Below the pieces are notes generated by a model, which had not been told where the DNA came from, did no database searches, and was given only the letters and a program-made list of their open reading frames with translations. 64,000 nt of DNA from Clostridium sp. M62/1. Lineage in GTDB: Bacteria; Bacillota; Clostridia; Lachnospirales; Lachnospiraceae. Numbering within the stretch: the first letter of the stretch is position 1; each line of letters starts with the position of its first letter. The stretch is taken from the NCBI RefSeq assembly GCF_020736365.1, contig NZ_CP085988.1, positions 603,501-667,500 of the forward strand. The letters run 5' to 3'. Positions 18,087 through 27,021 of this stretch are shown here, piece by piece. The position numbers and the translations under genes were made by a program.

Positions 18087-18120
18087 GCCGTCCGGCTCTC
18101 AAAGGAAGGAGCTGATACCC

Positions 18121-19068
18121 ATAGAGCTTGACATCATTCATACCGGCGATTGCCTTGAAATCCTGAAAACTCTGCCCGATGACAGCGTTCATTGCTGTGT
18201 GACGTCCCCTCCGTATTACGCGCTCCGCGATTACGGCATGGATGCCCAGATCGGCAGAGAGACAACGCCGAAGGAATATATTTCGCGCCTGACGGAAGTG
18301 TTTACCGAAGTCAGGCGCGTTTTGCGTCCGGATGGAACGCTCTGGCTGAACATCTCGGACACCTACGCAGGGAAAGGCAATCAGGGTGATTTCGTTGATC
18401 CGAAGAACCCCAGCGGCAGAAACGGTCAGGCTGTGGCTCTCAACAACAAGGTTGAGGGCTGCAAGCCGAAGGACATGATCGGTATTCCGTGGATGCTGGC
18501 TTTTGCCCTCCGCGATACCGGCTGGTATCTGCGCAACGACATCATCTGGATGAAGGATAACCCCATGCCGGAGAGCGTCAAAGACCGCTGCGCCCGCTGC
18601 TACGAGCATATTTTCCTGTTCTCCAAGTCGAAGAAGTATTTCTTTGACTACAAGGCGATCTCAGAGCCGATTGCTCCCGCAACGGCAGAACGCCTCAAGC
18701 GCGGCATGAAGGGCGGCAACAAGTACGGTAAGCCCGTTCCCGGTCAGCCTCAGCCGCAGTCCATCAACCGCCCGCGTGAGCATGGTGAGATCAAGGACGC
18801 AGACATCAATCCGCTCCGCAATAAGCGCGATGTCTGGAAGATCAACACCGTTCCCTTCAAGGGCGGTCATTACGCCGCCTACCCTCCGAAGCTGGTTGAA
18901 ACCTGTCTTCTCGCCGGTTGTCCAGAAGGCGGCATTGTGCTTGATCCCTTCATGGGAAGCGGCACAACCGGCATGGTTGCCTCACAGATGGGGCGTCATT
19001 TCGTGGGCATCGAGCTGAACCCTGAATACACTGAGCTTGCCTACAAGCGGATTGGAGGTGAAATCTGA
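18121..19068 (+). CDS. Orphan beta-class DNA methyltransferase with a probable ATA start
   Basis: A 315-aa DNA methyltransferase of the N6-adenine/N4-cytosine type. The catalytic motif TSPPYY lies near residue 29 and the S-adenosylmethionine site DPFMGSGTTG is near the C-terminus, so motif IV precedes motif I as in the beta class. No cognate nuclease is adjacent. No ATG, GTG or TTG lies at a suitable place: AAGGAAGGAG (18102-18111) is followed 9 nt later by ATA at 18121, just where the conserved ELDIIHTGDCLE begins. The stop overlaps the next ATG. Target base and sequence are unknown. Confidence 0.88.
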   Translation: MELDIIHTGDCLEILKTLPDDSVHCCVTSPPYYALRDYGMDAQIGRETTPKEYISRLTEVFTEVRRVLRPDGTLWLNISDTYAGKGNQGDFVDPKNPSGRNGQAVALNNKVEGCKPKDMIGIPWMLAFALRDTGWYLRNDIIWMKDNPMPESVKDRCARCYEHIFLFSKSKKYFFDYKAISEPIAPATAERLKRGMKGGNKYGKPVPGQPQPQSINRPREHGEIKDADINPLRNKRDVWKINTVPFKGGHYAAYPPKLVETCLLAGCPEGGIVLDPFMGSGTTGMVASQMGRHFVGIELNPEYTELAYKRIGGEI

Positions 19069-21272
19069 TGTCCAAGGAACCGGAACTCAAAGCCCGCGAC
19101 AAGGTAGTTCTGCGGATGACGCGAGACGGCGCGGTCGAGAAAAACCTGACGGCTGGCACCGAGCAGCGTGTGTCAAAGCGGCTGGAAGAAGCAGAGTTGG
19201 TGAAGTCCGCTGAGACAGTCGCGCTTTCCGAAGCTCTTTCTGCGGAGGAACAGAAAAAGGTGCAGATGCGCCGTCAGCATCGTCAGTTTCAGGCGGAACA
19301 CGCCGAGGATAACGACACACAGCCGCCCTCGGAAACGTCCGTCACAGAAGAGAAAAGGGCAGAAAATCCACCCCAGAATGCACCTGAACCGCTGCCCTCG
19401 GAAACGCCGTTCAAGCCCCCTGTTTTGAAGCAGCACGGCGTTTCTTCGCATACCGGCACGGTGATTGCCGAAACGGTTGTCACCCACAAGCTGCGCAAGA
19501 CCTCTGCGGTTGAAGCCGTTGATGCAGATGCCGTTCTCACTCAAGCGGCGGAGACTGCCTCTGCAAAGCCGCTCTCGGACGATGCCGTCCCGCCCACGAA
19601 GCGGATGCAGAAGCTCGAAAGGAAGTCTGAGAAGGCACATGAGCGTCTGGATGCTGCCCGTGAAAAGCTGCCCACGCACAAGGTTCTCAAGAAAGAGCGT
19701 GTCTTTGATGAAGAGACCGGAAAGGGCAAAACCCGCCTTCATTTTGAGGATGAGCTGAAAAAGCCCAAGAGCAAAGGCAAGCTGCAATTTGAGGCAGATA
19801 AAACCGTCCGCAAGGTCGGTGACACCCTTGCTTCCGGCATTCACGGCAAAATCCATGAGGTCGAGCAGGAAAACTCGGCGGTTGAGGCGGCGCATAAAAC
19901 AGAGATTGCCGCTGAGACCGCTGCGAGGCATTTCCGTCATCATCGGGAAAGCAGCGTCAACAAGCCTTATGAGAAGGTTTCCAAGCTGGAACACAAGGCG
20001 GATGTAGCTGACGCCAAGCTCCAATATGAGAGAAATCAGCAGGAGCATCCTGAGATGAAGAAGCAGAACATGAACAAGCACTACCAGAAGCAGAACATCA
20101 AGAAGGAATATGCCGCTGCACGGAATGCCGGTTCTCAGACTGCCGGAACTGCCACGAAGAATACCGGCAAGAAGCTCGGCGAAAAGGTGTCCGACAAGCT
20201 CAAGGAGTTCTTTGAGAACAACAAGAAGGTCTTCATCTGGATCGGCGTCGGAGTTGCCCTTCTCGTTTTGCTCGGTGCCGGTATCAGCTCGTGTTCGATG
20301 CTCACCTCTACCGGCTCGTCGGTTATCGCTTCCTCTTATCTCAGCGAGGATGACGCGATGCTCGGTGCGGAGGCACAGTATTGCCGGATGGAGCAAGAGC
20401 TGCAAAGCTATCTCGACACCTACGAAAGCACTCACAACTATGATGAATACCACTTCGATCTGGACGATATTGAGCATGACCCCTATGTGCTGATCTCCAT
20501 TCTCTCGGCTCTCCACGAGGGCGAGTTCACGCTGGATGAGGTGCAGGGTACGCTCCAAATGCTGTTTGAAAAGCAGTACATCCTCACCGAAGAGGTCATC
20601 GTCGAAACCAGATACCGCACGGAAACCGACACATGGACGGATGCAGACGGCAACACGCACACGGAAACCTACCGCGTCCCGTATGACTACTACATCTGCA
20701 ATGTGAAGCTCGAAAACTTCAATCTCTCCCATGTCCCGGTCTACATCATGTCTCAGGAACAGCTCTCCATGTACGCAACGTATATGTCGGTGCTGGGAAA
20801 CCGCGAGGATCTGTTCGGTGACTCTCCCTATGTGGACAAGTACATCACAAATCCGCCCGCCGACTACGATGTCAACCCGGAATACCTGAACGACGAGAGG
20901 TTTGCAACGCTGATTACCGAGGCGGAAAAGTATCTCGGCTATCCGTATGTGTGGGGCGGCTCCAATCCCGACACGTCCTTTGACTGCTCCGGCTTCGTCA
21001 GCTACGTTCTCACGAACAGCGGGCTTGTAAATACCGGGCGGCTGGGCGCACAGGGGCTTTACAACGTCTGTACGCCGGTTTCAAAGGCGAATGCACAGCC
21101 CGGTGATCTTATCTTTTTCGTCGGAACGTATGACACCCCCGGCGTGTCTCACGTCGGCATTTATGTTGGTGATGGGGTCATGATCCACTGCGGCGATCCC
21201 ATTCAGTACACATCCATCAACTCTTCCTACTGGCAGCAGCATTTCTACGCCTTCGGAAGACCCGCCTATTAA
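19068..21272 (+). CDS. NlpC/P60 cell-wall hydrolase of the transfer apparatus
   Basis: A 734-aa protein. Residues 1-390 are charged and coiled-coil-rich, with many Lys/Glu and helical stretches. A transmembrane segment follows (VFIWIGVGVALLVLLGAGI, about 389-407). The extracellular part ends in a C40 (NlpC/P60) peptidase domain with the catalytic Cys in FDCSGFVSYV, a His in VSHVGIYVGD and a third polar residue in MIHCG. It is expected to cut peptidoglycan locally during conjugation, as VirB1-type enzymes do. Starts with ATGA overlap from the methyltransferase gene. Confidence 0.9.
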   Translation: MSKEPELKARDKVVLRMTRDGAVEKNLTAGTEQRVSKRLEEAELVKSAETVALSEALSAEEQKKVQMRRQHRQFQAEHAEDNDTQPPSETSVTEEKRAENPPQNAPEPLPSETPFKPPVLKQHGVSSHTGTVIAETVVTHKLRKTSAVEAVDADAVLTQAAETASAKPLSDDAVPPTKRMQKLERKSEKAHERLDAAREKLPTHKVLKKERVFDEETGKGKTRLHFEDELKKPKSKGKLQFEADKTVRKVGDTLASGIHGKIHEVEQENSAVEAAHKTEIAAETAARHFRHHRESSVNKPYEKVSKLEHKADVADAKLQYERNQQEHPEMKKQNMNKHYQKQNIKKEYAAARNAGSQTAGTATKNTGKKLGEKVSDKLKEFFENNKKVFIWIGVGVALLVLLGAGISSCSMLTSTGSSVIASSYLSEDDAMLGAEAQYCRMEQELQSYLDTYESTHNYDEYHFDLDDIEHDPYVLISILSALHEGEFTLDEVQGTLQMLFEKQYILTEEVIVETRYRTETDTWTDADGNTHTETYRVPYDYYICNVKLENFNLSHVPVYIMSQEQLSMYATYMSVLGNREDLFGDSPYVDKYITNPPADYDVNPEYLNDERFATLITEAEKYLGYPYVWGGSNPDTSFDCSGFVSYVLTNSGLVNTGRLGAQGLYNVCTPVSKANAQPGDLIFFVGTYDTPGVSHVGIYVGDGVMIHCGDPIQYTSINSSYWQQHFYAFGRPAY

Positions 21273-21288
21273 AAGAAAGGAGTTTTGC

Positions 21289-21525
21289 ATGAATCCCAAG
21301 TATCAGAAAGTCCTCTCCGACATCGAGAAGGCTGAAAAGAAGAAATCCGAAATCGAAGGTCAGCTCAAGGAGCTGTATGACAAGAAGACAGAGCTGGAAA
21401 ACCTTGAAATCATCAACACCGTGCGCTCTATGGTGATGGACAAGGATCAGATCATGGCGTTCCTGTCTTCCATGAAGGGCGGCACCAAGCCCGCTGAAAA
21501 TACGGAGGTAATCGACAATGCGTAA
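21289..21525 (+). CDS. DUF4315 family protein
   Basis: A 78-aa helical protein of the DUF4315 type common in Tn1549/CTn elements. Residues 4-50 are predicted coiled coil (KVLSDIEKAEKKKSEIEGQL), followed by a short IMAFLSSMKGG segment. No enzymatic motif. AAAGGAG precedes the ATG and the 3' end overlaps the next gene by 8 bp. Confidence 0.8.
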   Translation: MNPKYQKVLSDIEKAEKKKSEIEGQLKELYDKKTELENLEIINTVRSMVMDKDQIMAFLSSMKGGTKPAENTEVIDNA

Positions 21526-22297
21526 GAAGTTTCGTTTTCTGACCGTCCTTGCGGTCTGCGTCATGGTTCTGTCCTGCTTCTCGGTGACGGCGTTTGCCTA
21601 TGCCGATGATACCGATCAGAACCTTCCGGTCACTGAGACAACCCAGCCGGAACAGCAGCCTGAAACCACACCCGCGCCGGAAAAGCCGAAGGGTGAGCCG
21701 ATTGACGATGAGGGCAACGCCTACACCCGCGACTTGCTCTATGACAAGGCAACCAACAAGCAGTTCATCACTGTCCAGACGAAGAACGGCAACACCTTCT
21801 TCATTGTCATCGACTACGATGCGCCGATCAACGAAGACGAGGAACAGTATCAGACATACTTCCTCAACATGGTCGATGAGAGCGACCTGCTTGCACTGCT
21901 GGATGATGATACTGCGGCTGCTCTGACCACCTGTAACTGCAAGGAAAAATGCGCTGCCGGTCAGGTCAACACCGACTGCCCGGTCTGCAAGACCAACATG
22001 AGCGAATGCACCGGCACAGCCCCCGCTACACCTGAGCCGGATAAGGATGCAGAAACCGATGCTCCCGCCCCTAAACCCGAAAAGAAATCCAACATTGGCG
22101 TGATCCTCGTCATCTTTGCCCTTGCCGGTGCTGCGGGTGCAGCTTATTACTACATCAAGTTCGTCAAGGGCAGAAAGCCCAAGGATGAGGACATGGACTT
22201 CTTTGATGATGAAGGCTACGAGGAAGAGCCGTACATCAACGAGGATGATGAACCGCAGATTGCGGAGGATGCTGAAACGGATGGTGATGAAGATTGA
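21518..22297 (+). CDS. DUF4366/CD1107-type membrane-anchored protein
   Basis: A 259-aa secreted or membrane protein. An N-terminal signal peptide (RKKFRFLTVLAVCVMVLSC, cleavage after TAFA near residue 27) leads to a Pro/Glu-rich stalk, an extracellular domain of about 100 residues with a Cys cluster (CNCKEKC ... CPVC), and a transmembrane segment (GVILVIFALAGAAGAAYYY, about 195-213). A short acidic cytoplasmic tail ends the protein. This matches the DUF4366/CD1107 group of ICE proteins. Role in transfer unknown. Confidence 0.85.
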   Translation: MRKKFRFLTVLAVCVMVLSCFSVTAFAYADDTDQNLPVTETTQPEQQPETTPAPEKPKGEPIDDEGNAYTRDLLYDKATNKQFITVQTKNGNTFFIVIDYDAPINEDEEQYQTYFLNMVDESDLLALLDDDTAAALTTCNCKEKCAAGQVNTDCPVCKTNMSECTGTAPATPEPDKDAETDAPAPKPEKKSNIGVILVIFALAGAAGAAYYYIKFVKGRKPKDEDMDFFDDEGYEEEPYINEDDEPQIAEDAETDGDED

Positions 22298-24363
22298 TCT
22301 TAGTCATTGCTGAAAAGCCCAGCGTTGCCCAGTCCATCGCAAAGGTATTGGGCGCGACGTCACGCAAGGACGGCTACATGGAGGGCGGCAATTACATCGT
22401 TTCGTGGTGTTTCGGTCATCTGGTGGAGCTGGCAGACGCCAGCTCCTACGATGAGCAGTATGCCAAGTGGCGGTATGACGATCTGCCCATTGTCCCGGAA
22501 AGCTGGATGTTTGAGGTCACGAAGGACAAAGCACAGCAGTTCAAGGTGCTGTCCTCTCTCATGAAGGACAAGCGCGTCACCGAGCTTGTCTGTGCAACCG
22601 ATGCAGGACGCGAGGGAGAGCTGATCTTTCGGCTGGTCTACAACAAAGCCGGATGCGTCAAGCCCTTCAAGCGTCTGTGGATCAGCTCGTTGGAGGACTC
22701 CGCCATCCGCGAAGGCTTCAATCATCTCCGGGACGGCAAGGAATATGACCGTCTCTATGAAGCGGCACTCAGCCGCTCGAAGGCGGACTGGATTGTCGGC
22801 ATCAACGGCACCCGCCTTTTCACCACGCTCTATCACAAGAAGCTGGTGGTCGGGCGCGTCCAGACGCCAACCCTTGCAATGCTGGTGGAGCGCGACGGGA
22901 AAATCTCCACGTTCCAGAAGGAGAAGTATTTCAACGTCCACGTCGGCAAGGGCGATCTGACTGCCGATCTGGAAAAGGTCAAAACCGAAGAGGAAGCAAA
23001 AAGAATTGCGGCGGCTTGCGAGAAAAAGCAAGCCGTCGTTTCTTCTCTCAGGCAGGAAGCGAAGACGGTCAACCCTCCGAAGCTCTATGATCTGACCACC
23101 TTGCAGCGCGAGGCGAACCGCTACTACGGCTTCACTGCCCAGCAGACGCTCGATCTCGTACAAACACTCTACGAAAAGAAGCTCCTGACCTATCCGCGCA
23201 CGGACAGCCAGTTTATCACGGACGATATGGAGGACACCGCCCGTCAGGTCATTTCCATCGTCTGCCGCCAGCTTCCGCTTTTCTCCGGCGTTTCGATTAC
23301 GCCGGACATTGCCCGCGTAACCGACAACAGCAAGGTCACAGATCACCACGCTATTCTCCCAACCGTCCAGCTTGAAAAGCAGGATGTTTTCGCGCTCCCT
23401 CAGTCGGAGCAGAAAATCCTCAATCTTGTCGGGATGCGCCTTCTGTGTGCGACCGGCGAGAAGCACACCTACGCAGAAACGCAGATCTCGCTCTCCTGCG
23501 AGGGCTACGAGTTCAAGACCAAGGGGAAGACCGTCGTTCAAAACGGATGGAAAGCCATCGAAGAGCTGTTCAAGGCATCCCTCAAGACGAAGGAAAAGGA
23601 TGATCCCATGAAGTCCCTGCCCGAAGTCCACGAAGGCGATGTTCTGGATGGTGTCTCTGCCAGTATCACGGAACACTTCACAACGCCCCCGAAGCAGTAC
23701 ACGGAAGACACGCTCCTGTCTGCGATGGAGACTGCCGGAAACGATCAGTTCGACGATGACACCGAGAAGAAAGGTCTCGGCACACCCGCGACCCGCGCCG
23801 GTATCATTGAAAAGCTGGTGAAATCCGGCTTTGCAGAGCGCAAGGGTAAATCCCTCATTCCCACGAAGGACGGCTGCAACCTTGTCTGCGTCCTGCCGGA
23901 ACAGATCACATCTCCCGCAATGACGGCGGAATGGGAAAACACGCTCATGGAGATTGAGCGCGGCAATGCGGATGCAGACGCCTTCCTCAGCGGCATTGTC
24001 CAGATGACCGGGGATCTCGTGAAAGCCTACCCGTTTCTCTCCGATGCCGAAGCCCAGCGTTTCGGCACGGGCAAGGAGGAAATCGGCAAATGTCCTCGTT
24101 GTGGATCTCCGGTCTATGTCGGCAAGGGCAATTTCTACTGCTCGAACAAGGAATGCTCCTTCTGCCTGTGGGAAGACAACAAGTTCTTTTCCAGCAAGAA
24201 AAAGAAGCTGACCAAGAAGATTGCAAAGGAGCTGCTGGATAAGGGCTGGTGCCGCGTGACCGGGCTTTACACGCCAAAGAAGCCTCAGCTCTATGATGCG
24301 GTGATCCGTCTGGATGACAGCGGTGGCAAATACGTCAGCTTCAAGATGGAGTTTGACCGATGA
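22294..24363 (+). CDS. topB: DNA topoisomerase III
   Basis: A 689-aa type IA topoisomerase that relaxes and decatenates DNA by single-strand passage. The Toprim domain opens the protein (VIAEKPSVAQSIAKVLG) and contains ATDAGREGE; the active-site Tyr is in LTYPRTDSQF near residue 303; zinc-ribbon cysteines lie near the C-terminus (CPRCG ... CSNKEC). Tn1549-like ICEs usually carry topB. The start is TTG 22294, overlapping the previous stop by 4 bp. Confidence 0.95.
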   Translation: MILVIAEKPSVAQSIAKVLGATSRKDGYMEGGNYIVSWCFGHLVELADASSYDEQYAKWRYDDLPIVPESWMFEVTKDKAQQFKVLSSLMKDKRVTELVCATDAGREGELIFRLVYNKAGCVKPFKRLWISSLEDSAIREGFNHLRDGKEYDRLYEAALSRSKADWIVGINGTRLFTTLYHKKLVVGRVQTPTLAMLVERDGKISTFQKEKYFNVHVGKGDLTADLEKVKTEEEAKRIAAACEKKQAVVSSLRQEAKTVNPPKLYDLTTLQREANRYYGFTAQQTLDLVQTLYEKKLLTYPRTDSQFITDDMEDTARQVISIVCRQLPLFSGVSITPDIARVTDNSKVTDHHAILPTVQLEKQDVFALPQSEQKILNLVGMRLLCATGEKHTYAETQISLSCEGYEFKTKGKTVVQNGWKAIEELFKASLKTKEKDDPMKSLPEVHEGDVLDGVSASITEHFTTPPKQYTEDTLLSAMETAGNDQFDDDTEKKGLGTPATRAGIIEKLVKSGFAERKGKSLIPTKDGCNLVCVLPEQITSPAMTAEWENTLMEIERGNADADAFLSGIVQMTGDLVKAYPFLSDAEAQRFGTGKEEIGKCPRCGSPVYVGKGNFYCSNKECSFCLWEDNKFFSSKKKKLTKKIAKELLDKGWCRVTGLYTPKKPQLYDAVIRLDDSGGKYVSFKMEFDR

Positions 24364-25118
24364 TCCGCCCGAAGTATGTTGCCTCTTGCAGCGGAGGCAA
24401 GGACAGTGTAGCGACGCTCCTGCTGGCTGCACAGCACAATGAGCCGCTGGACGAGGCAGTTTTCAGCGAGGTCATGTTTGATAAGGACACAAGCGGCGAA
24501 ATCCCGGAACACCGGGACTTCATCTATGACCGGCTCAAGCCCTTCTGTGAAAAAGAGCTGGGCGTCAAGTTCACCATTCTCCATGCAGACAAGACCTACG
24601 ATGACGTGTTCCATCATGTCATCACCCGCGGACCTCATAAGGGCGAGGTTCGCGGTTTTGCGTGGGCTGGAATGTGCGCGGTCAATCGGGACTGCAAAAT
24701 CCCGCCCGTCCGAAAGTACAATACCGCGCTTTCTCCGGACACTGTGAGCTATGTCGGCATCGCGGAGGATGAGCCAAAACGCCTTGCTCGTCTGGATGGA
24801 ATAACGAAGGTCAGTCTGCTTGCCAAGTACGGCATGACCGAGGTTGACGCCTACAAGCTCTGTCAGGAACACGGGCTGCTTTCCCCAATCTACACTCACT
24901 GCCGGAGAAACGGCTGCTGGTTCTGTCCCAACGCAAGCGACGAAGAGCTGTTGCACATGATTACAAAACACCCGGAGCTGTTTTACCGGCTGATTGAATG
25001 GGAGAACGAGGATAACATCTTCCATCGTCGGATGACGCGCAGAGAAACCCCGTCTGAGGTAAAGGCTCGTTTACTGAGCAAATCCCAGACGGGGTTTTCT
25101 TCGCCCAAAAGCAAATAA
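24360..25118 (+). CDS. PP-loop ATP-pyrophosphatase of the PAPS reductase/DndC-like family
   Basis: A 252-aa protein with the PP-loop SGGKDS at residues 10-15, placing it in the family of adenylating enzymes such as PAPS reductase and DndC. A C-terminal cysteine set (HCRRNGCWFCPNAS) could bind an iron-sulfur cluster or zinc. No dnd operon is nearby, so DNA phosphorothioation cannot be claimed. The protein is a standard part of Tn1549-like ICEs and its role there is unknown. It overlaps topB by 4 bp, and its last 20 codons contain a terminator hairpin. Confidence 0.8.
   Translation: MIRPKYVASCSGGKDSVATLLLAAQHNEPLDEAVFSEVMFDKDTSGEIPEHRDFIYDRLKPFCEKELGVKFTILHADKTYDDVFHHVITRGPHKGEVRGFAWAGMCAVNRDCKIPPVRKYNTALSPDTVSYVGIAEDEPKRLARLDGITKVSLLAKYGMTEVDAYKLCQEHGLLSPIYTHCRRNGCWFCPNASDEELLHMITKHPELFYRLIEWENEDNIFHRRMTRRETPSEVKARLLSKSQTGFSSPKSK
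25045..25102 (+). terminator. Terminator hairpin inside the end of the PP-loop gene
   Basis: A perfect 12-bp stem (AAACCCCGTCTG at 25045-25056 with CAGACGGGGTTT at 25086-25097) and a T-rich tail, all within the coding sequence. Ribosomes finishing the gene would open it, so termination may depend on translation. Confidence 0.7.
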
Positions 25119-25134
25119 GAAATGGAGGTTTGAG

Positions 25135-27009
25135 ATGGCTGAAAACAAAAATGCACAGCAAGTCCGCGAAATCACGGACAAGCTGGAACAGGGCATCAAG
25201 GAGCTTTTTGAATCCGAGCGGTTCAAGGAATATCTCCGCACGATGTCCAAGTTCTACAACTATTCCTTCAACAACACGCTGCTCATTGCGATGCAGAAGC
25301 CGGAGGCAACCTATGTTGCCGGTTATACCTCGTGGCAGCGCAACTTTGACCGTCAGGTTATGAAGGGCGAAAAGGGCATCAAGATTCTTGCACCCGCGCC
25401 GTACAAGGCGCAGGAAGAGCGTGAGAAGATTGACCCCGTAACGCAGAAGCCGGTGATCGGTGCAGACGGAAAGACCGTTACAGAGACGGTCGAAGTCCTG
25501 CGTCCTGCCTTCAAGGTGGTAAGCGTCTTCGATGTCTCTCAGACGGACGGCAAGGAGCTTCCGGACATCATCGTCGATGAGCTGAAAGGCACCGTCGAAA
25601 ACTACGAGGCATTCTTCGATGCGCTCAAGCAGGAATCTCCCGTCCCCATATCCTTTGAGGATATTCCGGGCGGTGCAAAGGGATTCTTCTCTCCGGTTGA
25701 AAGCCGCATTGCCATTCAGGAAGGCATGAGCGAAATCCAGACGGTCAAGACCGCCATTCATGAGATTGCTCACGCAAAGCTCCACGCCGTCAAGCCGGAT
25801 GAAAAAGCCGCGCCAGAAGATAAGAAGGATCGTCACACCAAGGAGGTTGAGGCGGAGAGCGTTGCCTACACCGTCTGCCAGCGTTACGGCATTGAAACCT
25901 CAGACTATTCCTTCGGCTACATCGCCGGTTGGTCATCCGGCAAGGAAACCAAGGAACTGAAAAGCTCTCTGGACACCATCCGCAAGACGGCGGCTGAAAT
26001 GATCGAGGGCATTGACGCCAAGCTCAAGGTGCTGCTGGCGGAGAAAGCACAGTCCGCAGAGAAGGAAAGCGAAATGCCCGCAGAGCCGATGCCGGAAGCC
26101 GCTATTTACCGCGAGACGGCGAATTACGCCTATGAAGCTGGTGAGCTGGATTCATATCGTGCTTCTCTCGCCGCAAACGTGGAATGCCGCCGTGCGATTG
26201 AAGCGGCGATCAGCACCAACTACGGAGACAACCGGCTGGATGCGGATGCTGCTGTGAAAAGCGTCCTTGAGCAGTTCTCTCCGGAGCGTGTCCGATATGT
26301 CCTTGCAAACACCATTCAGCAGAAAGACTTTGACGGGCGCATTCCCCAGCCCCTCAAGGAATGGGCGAAGACCGTTGATGTCTGCCCCGAAAACGCCACC
26401 CGCTTCCTTGTGGATAAACCCAATCCCGGACTGACGGCACTTTTCGTGGATGCGTTCCGTCAGCAGACCGAACCCCAGAAGGAAGCTGTTTCTGAGAAAA
26501 CGGAGGAAAGAGACCCGGAGGTCGTTGCATGGGAGAATGATGAGATTACCTCTATTGAGGTAAAGACCATGGAGGTTAAGTCTCCCTTTGCTCCCTCGCC
26601 GGAGGAAGCGGAAAAAGCACCGAAGGCACACCGTCTGACCGCCGAAGAGAAGGAAATCAAAGCCGCCGTCATGGACACGCTCAAGGGGCAGATCGCCTAT
26701 AACAACGACGGAATGCGGGCTTCCTACCGCGCCTCTAACCACTCCTTCAATCTGCTGGCACGGAACGGCGTCAGGATTGAAGGCAACACGGTCACGCAGA
26801 ACGGTGAGCCGCTGTTCAAAATCCATCGCCGTCACGCGGCGCGGAAAACACAGGGCTGTTACCGTGAGCTGCTGCCGACGCTGGAATACGTCAAGCAGGA
26901 GCAGAAGCAGGAAAAGCCCTCCATCCGCGATCAGCTAAAAGCTGCCGCGAAACAGCAGCCGGAGAAGAAGTTACCAGTCAAATCCAAAACGCACGACATG
27001 GAGTTGTGA
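25135..27009 (+). CDS. ArdC-like anti-restriction protein, multidomain
   Basis: A 624-aa protein. Residues 1-130 resemble the ArdC single-stranded-DNA-binding domain (FYNYSFNNTLLIAMQKP, YTSWQRNFDRQVMKGEKGI). A zinc metallopeptidase-like part follows with HEIAH at 209-213 and a downstream Glu (EAESVAY). A DUF3849-like segment (about 330-425) and a variable region precede the basic tail KPSIRDQLKAA...MEL. ArdC proteins protect incoming single-stranded DNA from restriction and in some plasmids are themselves transferred. Here the gene lies 16 bp after the PP-loop gene and is followed by other presumed anti-restriction proteins. Confidence 0.85.
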   Translation: MAENKNAQQVREITDKLEQGIKELFESERFKEYLRTMSKFYNYSFNNTLLIAMQKPEATYVAGYTSWQRNFDRQVMKGEKGIKILAPAPYKAQEEREKIDPVTQKPVIGADGKTVTETVEVLRPAFKVVSVFDVSQTDGKELPDIIVDELKGTVENYEAFFDALKQESPVPISFEDIPGGAKGFFSPVESRIAIQEGMSEIQTVKTAIHEIAHAKLHAVKPDEKAAPEDKKDRHTKEVEAESVAYTVCQRYGIETSDYSFGYIAGWSSGKETKELKSSLDTIRKTAAEMIEGIDAKLKVLLAEKAQSAEKESEMPAEPMPEAAIYRETANYAYEAGELDSYRASLAANVECRRAIEAAISTNYGDNRLDADAAVKSVLEQFSPERVRYVLANTIQQKDFDGRIPQPLKEWAKTVDVCPENATRFLVDKPNPGLTALFVDAFRQQTEPQKEAVSEKTEERDPEVVAWENDEITSIEVKTMEVKSPFAPSPEEAEKAPKAHRLTAEEKEIKAAVMDTLKGQIAYNNDGMRASYRASNHSFNLLARNGVRIEGNTVTQNGEPLFKIHRRHAARKTQGCYRELLPTLEYVKQEQKQEKPSIRDQLKAAAKQQPEKKLPVKSKTHDMEL

Positions 27010-27021
27010 GAAAGGAGACGC

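Noticed and set aside
22360..24432. A 690-aa open frame on the minus strand opposite topB
   Set aside because: It is the complement of a high-GC coding gene with full topoisomerase motifs; it has no recognisable domain and no ribosome site. The same reasoning removes long antisense frames opposite virB4, the NlpC/P60 gene and hsdR.
24360..25118. DndC and DNA phosphorothioation
   Set aside because: The PP-loop fits several families and no dndBDE-like genes are nearby.
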